Assembly: GCA_003154025.1 (NCBI GenBank) | Contig: PMCE01000517.1 | Location: 1 to 22,982, forward strand | Origin: Syntrophaceae bacterium | Lineage (GTDB): Bacteria; Desulfobacterota; SM23-61 | Direction of reading: 5' to 3' | DNA length: 22,982 nt | In this document: piece after piece, positions 22,490-22,982 of the stretch | How the letters are laid out: each line of letters starts with the position of its first letter | How positions within the stretch are numbered: position 1 is the stretch's first letter | Program-made: the position numbers and the translations under genes | Notes under the pieces: generated by a model | Database searches by the model: none | What the model saw: the letters and a program-made list of their open reading frames with translations, nothing else | Told to the model about the DNA's origin: nothing

Positions 22490-22982
22490 GTGCCCAGGTT
22501 GAAAAAATACGATTTGAGTCTTTTACGAAGTGTTTTGGCGACTTGCTGGTCTTAGATAATATTGATGCAACCATATATGAAAATGAATTTCTTTGCATCG
22601 TTGGTCCCACTGGGTGTGGCAAGACAACCCTTGCGAATTTGGTCTGCGGATTACTGCGCCCGACGAAAGGAAAGGTAACCGTTGATGGAGCAGAAGTGGA
22701 CCCCCAAAAACACAACATCGCCTTTGTTTTCCAGGAAGTCGCGATTTTACCCTGGCGAACGGTAAAGGATAATGTCAGATTAGGCCTGGAATTAAAAAAA
22801 TTCCCGCCGAAGGAAATTGAGGCCCGAGTGAAAGAGATGATTGATCTATTGGGTTTACGAGGGTTTGAAAACGCGTTTCCCAATCAGATTTCCGGGGGGA
22901 TGAAGCAAAGAGTGGATATCGCCCGGGCTTTCTGCGCCGAGACGGACCTGCTGTTTATGGATGAACCGTTTTGTCAGAATGA
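22486..22982 (+). CDS. ABC transporter ATP-binding protein 2 (partial, runs off window)
   Basis: The first 165 residues of a second importer ATPase, cut by the window end. The start is taken as TTG 22486 (2-base overlap with the preceding TGA), because GGGAGG (22474-22479) lies 6 nt before it and no ATG/GTG fits the N-terminus. Walker A is GPTGCGKT (40-47), Q-loop VFQEVAILPW, signature ISGGMKQR, Walker B LLFMDEP. After DEP the sequence reads FCQN, where FGSLD-like residues are usual, and RVDIARA replaces RVAIARA, both uncommon. It matches ATPase 1 closely from YENEFLC through PQKHNI, so the two arose by duplication. Whether its switch His is present lies beyond the window. Confidence 0.88.
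   Translation, partial: MSAQVEKIRFESFTKCFGDLLVLDNIDATIYENEFLCIVGPTGCGKTTLANLVCGLLRPTKGKVTVDGAEVDPQKHNIAFVFQEVAILPWRTVKDNVRLGLELKKFPPKEIEARVKEMIDLLGLRGFENAFPNQISGGMKQRVDIARAFCAETDLLFMDEPFCQN

Noticed and set aside
1..22982. CRISPR arrays, tRNA or rRNA genes
   Set aside because: No regularly spaced repeats and no cloverleaf or rRNA sequence were recognised by eye.

Overview
The window looks like a chromosomal segment from an anaerobic, metabolically versatile Gram-negative bacterium. The gene style (a PAS/sigma-54 activator next to a CaiB-type CoA-transferase and a NitT/TauT-like ABC importer, a TctABC importer, two-subunit GOGAT) fits Desulfobacterota (former Deltaproteobacteria, e.g. Syntrophia-like) best. 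That placement is inference from gene content, not from a marker gene. No tRNA, rRNA or CRISPR array was seen.

Layout. (1) 1-1224 is a decayed intergenic region. It holds a remnant of a small Cys-rich metal-binding protein (284-457, interrupted by an in-frame TAG), followed by a terminator-like hairpin that recurs at 6016-6039. (2) 1306-5689 (+) is a tripartite tricarboxylate transporter operon in the order tctB, tctA, amidohydrolase, tctC. It probably imports and hydrolyses one organic acid or amide-type substrate. (3) 5677-6468 is gene-poor and carries a minus-strand fragment of a DUF4143-type AAA ATPase, broken at both ends and by a TGA where Trp is expected. (4) 6469-12464 (-) is gltB-gltD, a complete glutamate synthase. 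A ~150 bp non-coding element occurs three times around it: once beyond the gltD end and twice upstream of gltB. (5) 12465-14144 has no protein gene. It contains two of those elements, a promoter-like site, a strong hairpin and an unmistakable group II intron domain V with domain VI, but no reverse transcriptase ORF.

(6) 14145-22982 is a catabolic/transport cluster. An SDR oxidoreductase (-) is divergent from a PAS-AAA-Fis sigma-54 activator (+). The activator is followed by two TGTCC/GGACA palindromes and a good -24/-12 promoter (GG-N10-GC) in front of a CaiB/BaiF CoA-transferase. Next come a collapsed substrate-binding-protein gene, an intact SsuA/NMT1-like binding protein, two paralogous permeases and two paralogous ATPases, the last cut by the window edge.

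How it fits together (inference): the PAS activator senses a substrate or cell state and turns on the CoA-transferase and probably the downstream ABC importer through sigma-54, so uptake, CoA activation and oxidation by the SDR would act on one carboxylate-type compound. The importer appears to be built from two different permeases and two different ATPases. ATPase 1 carries Asn where the switch His is expected, which raises the possibility of an asymmetric transporter. The strongest observations are the sigma-54 enhancer/promoter module, the ORF-less group II intron 3' end, the three-copy element around gltBD, and the several gene remnants that mark old deletions.
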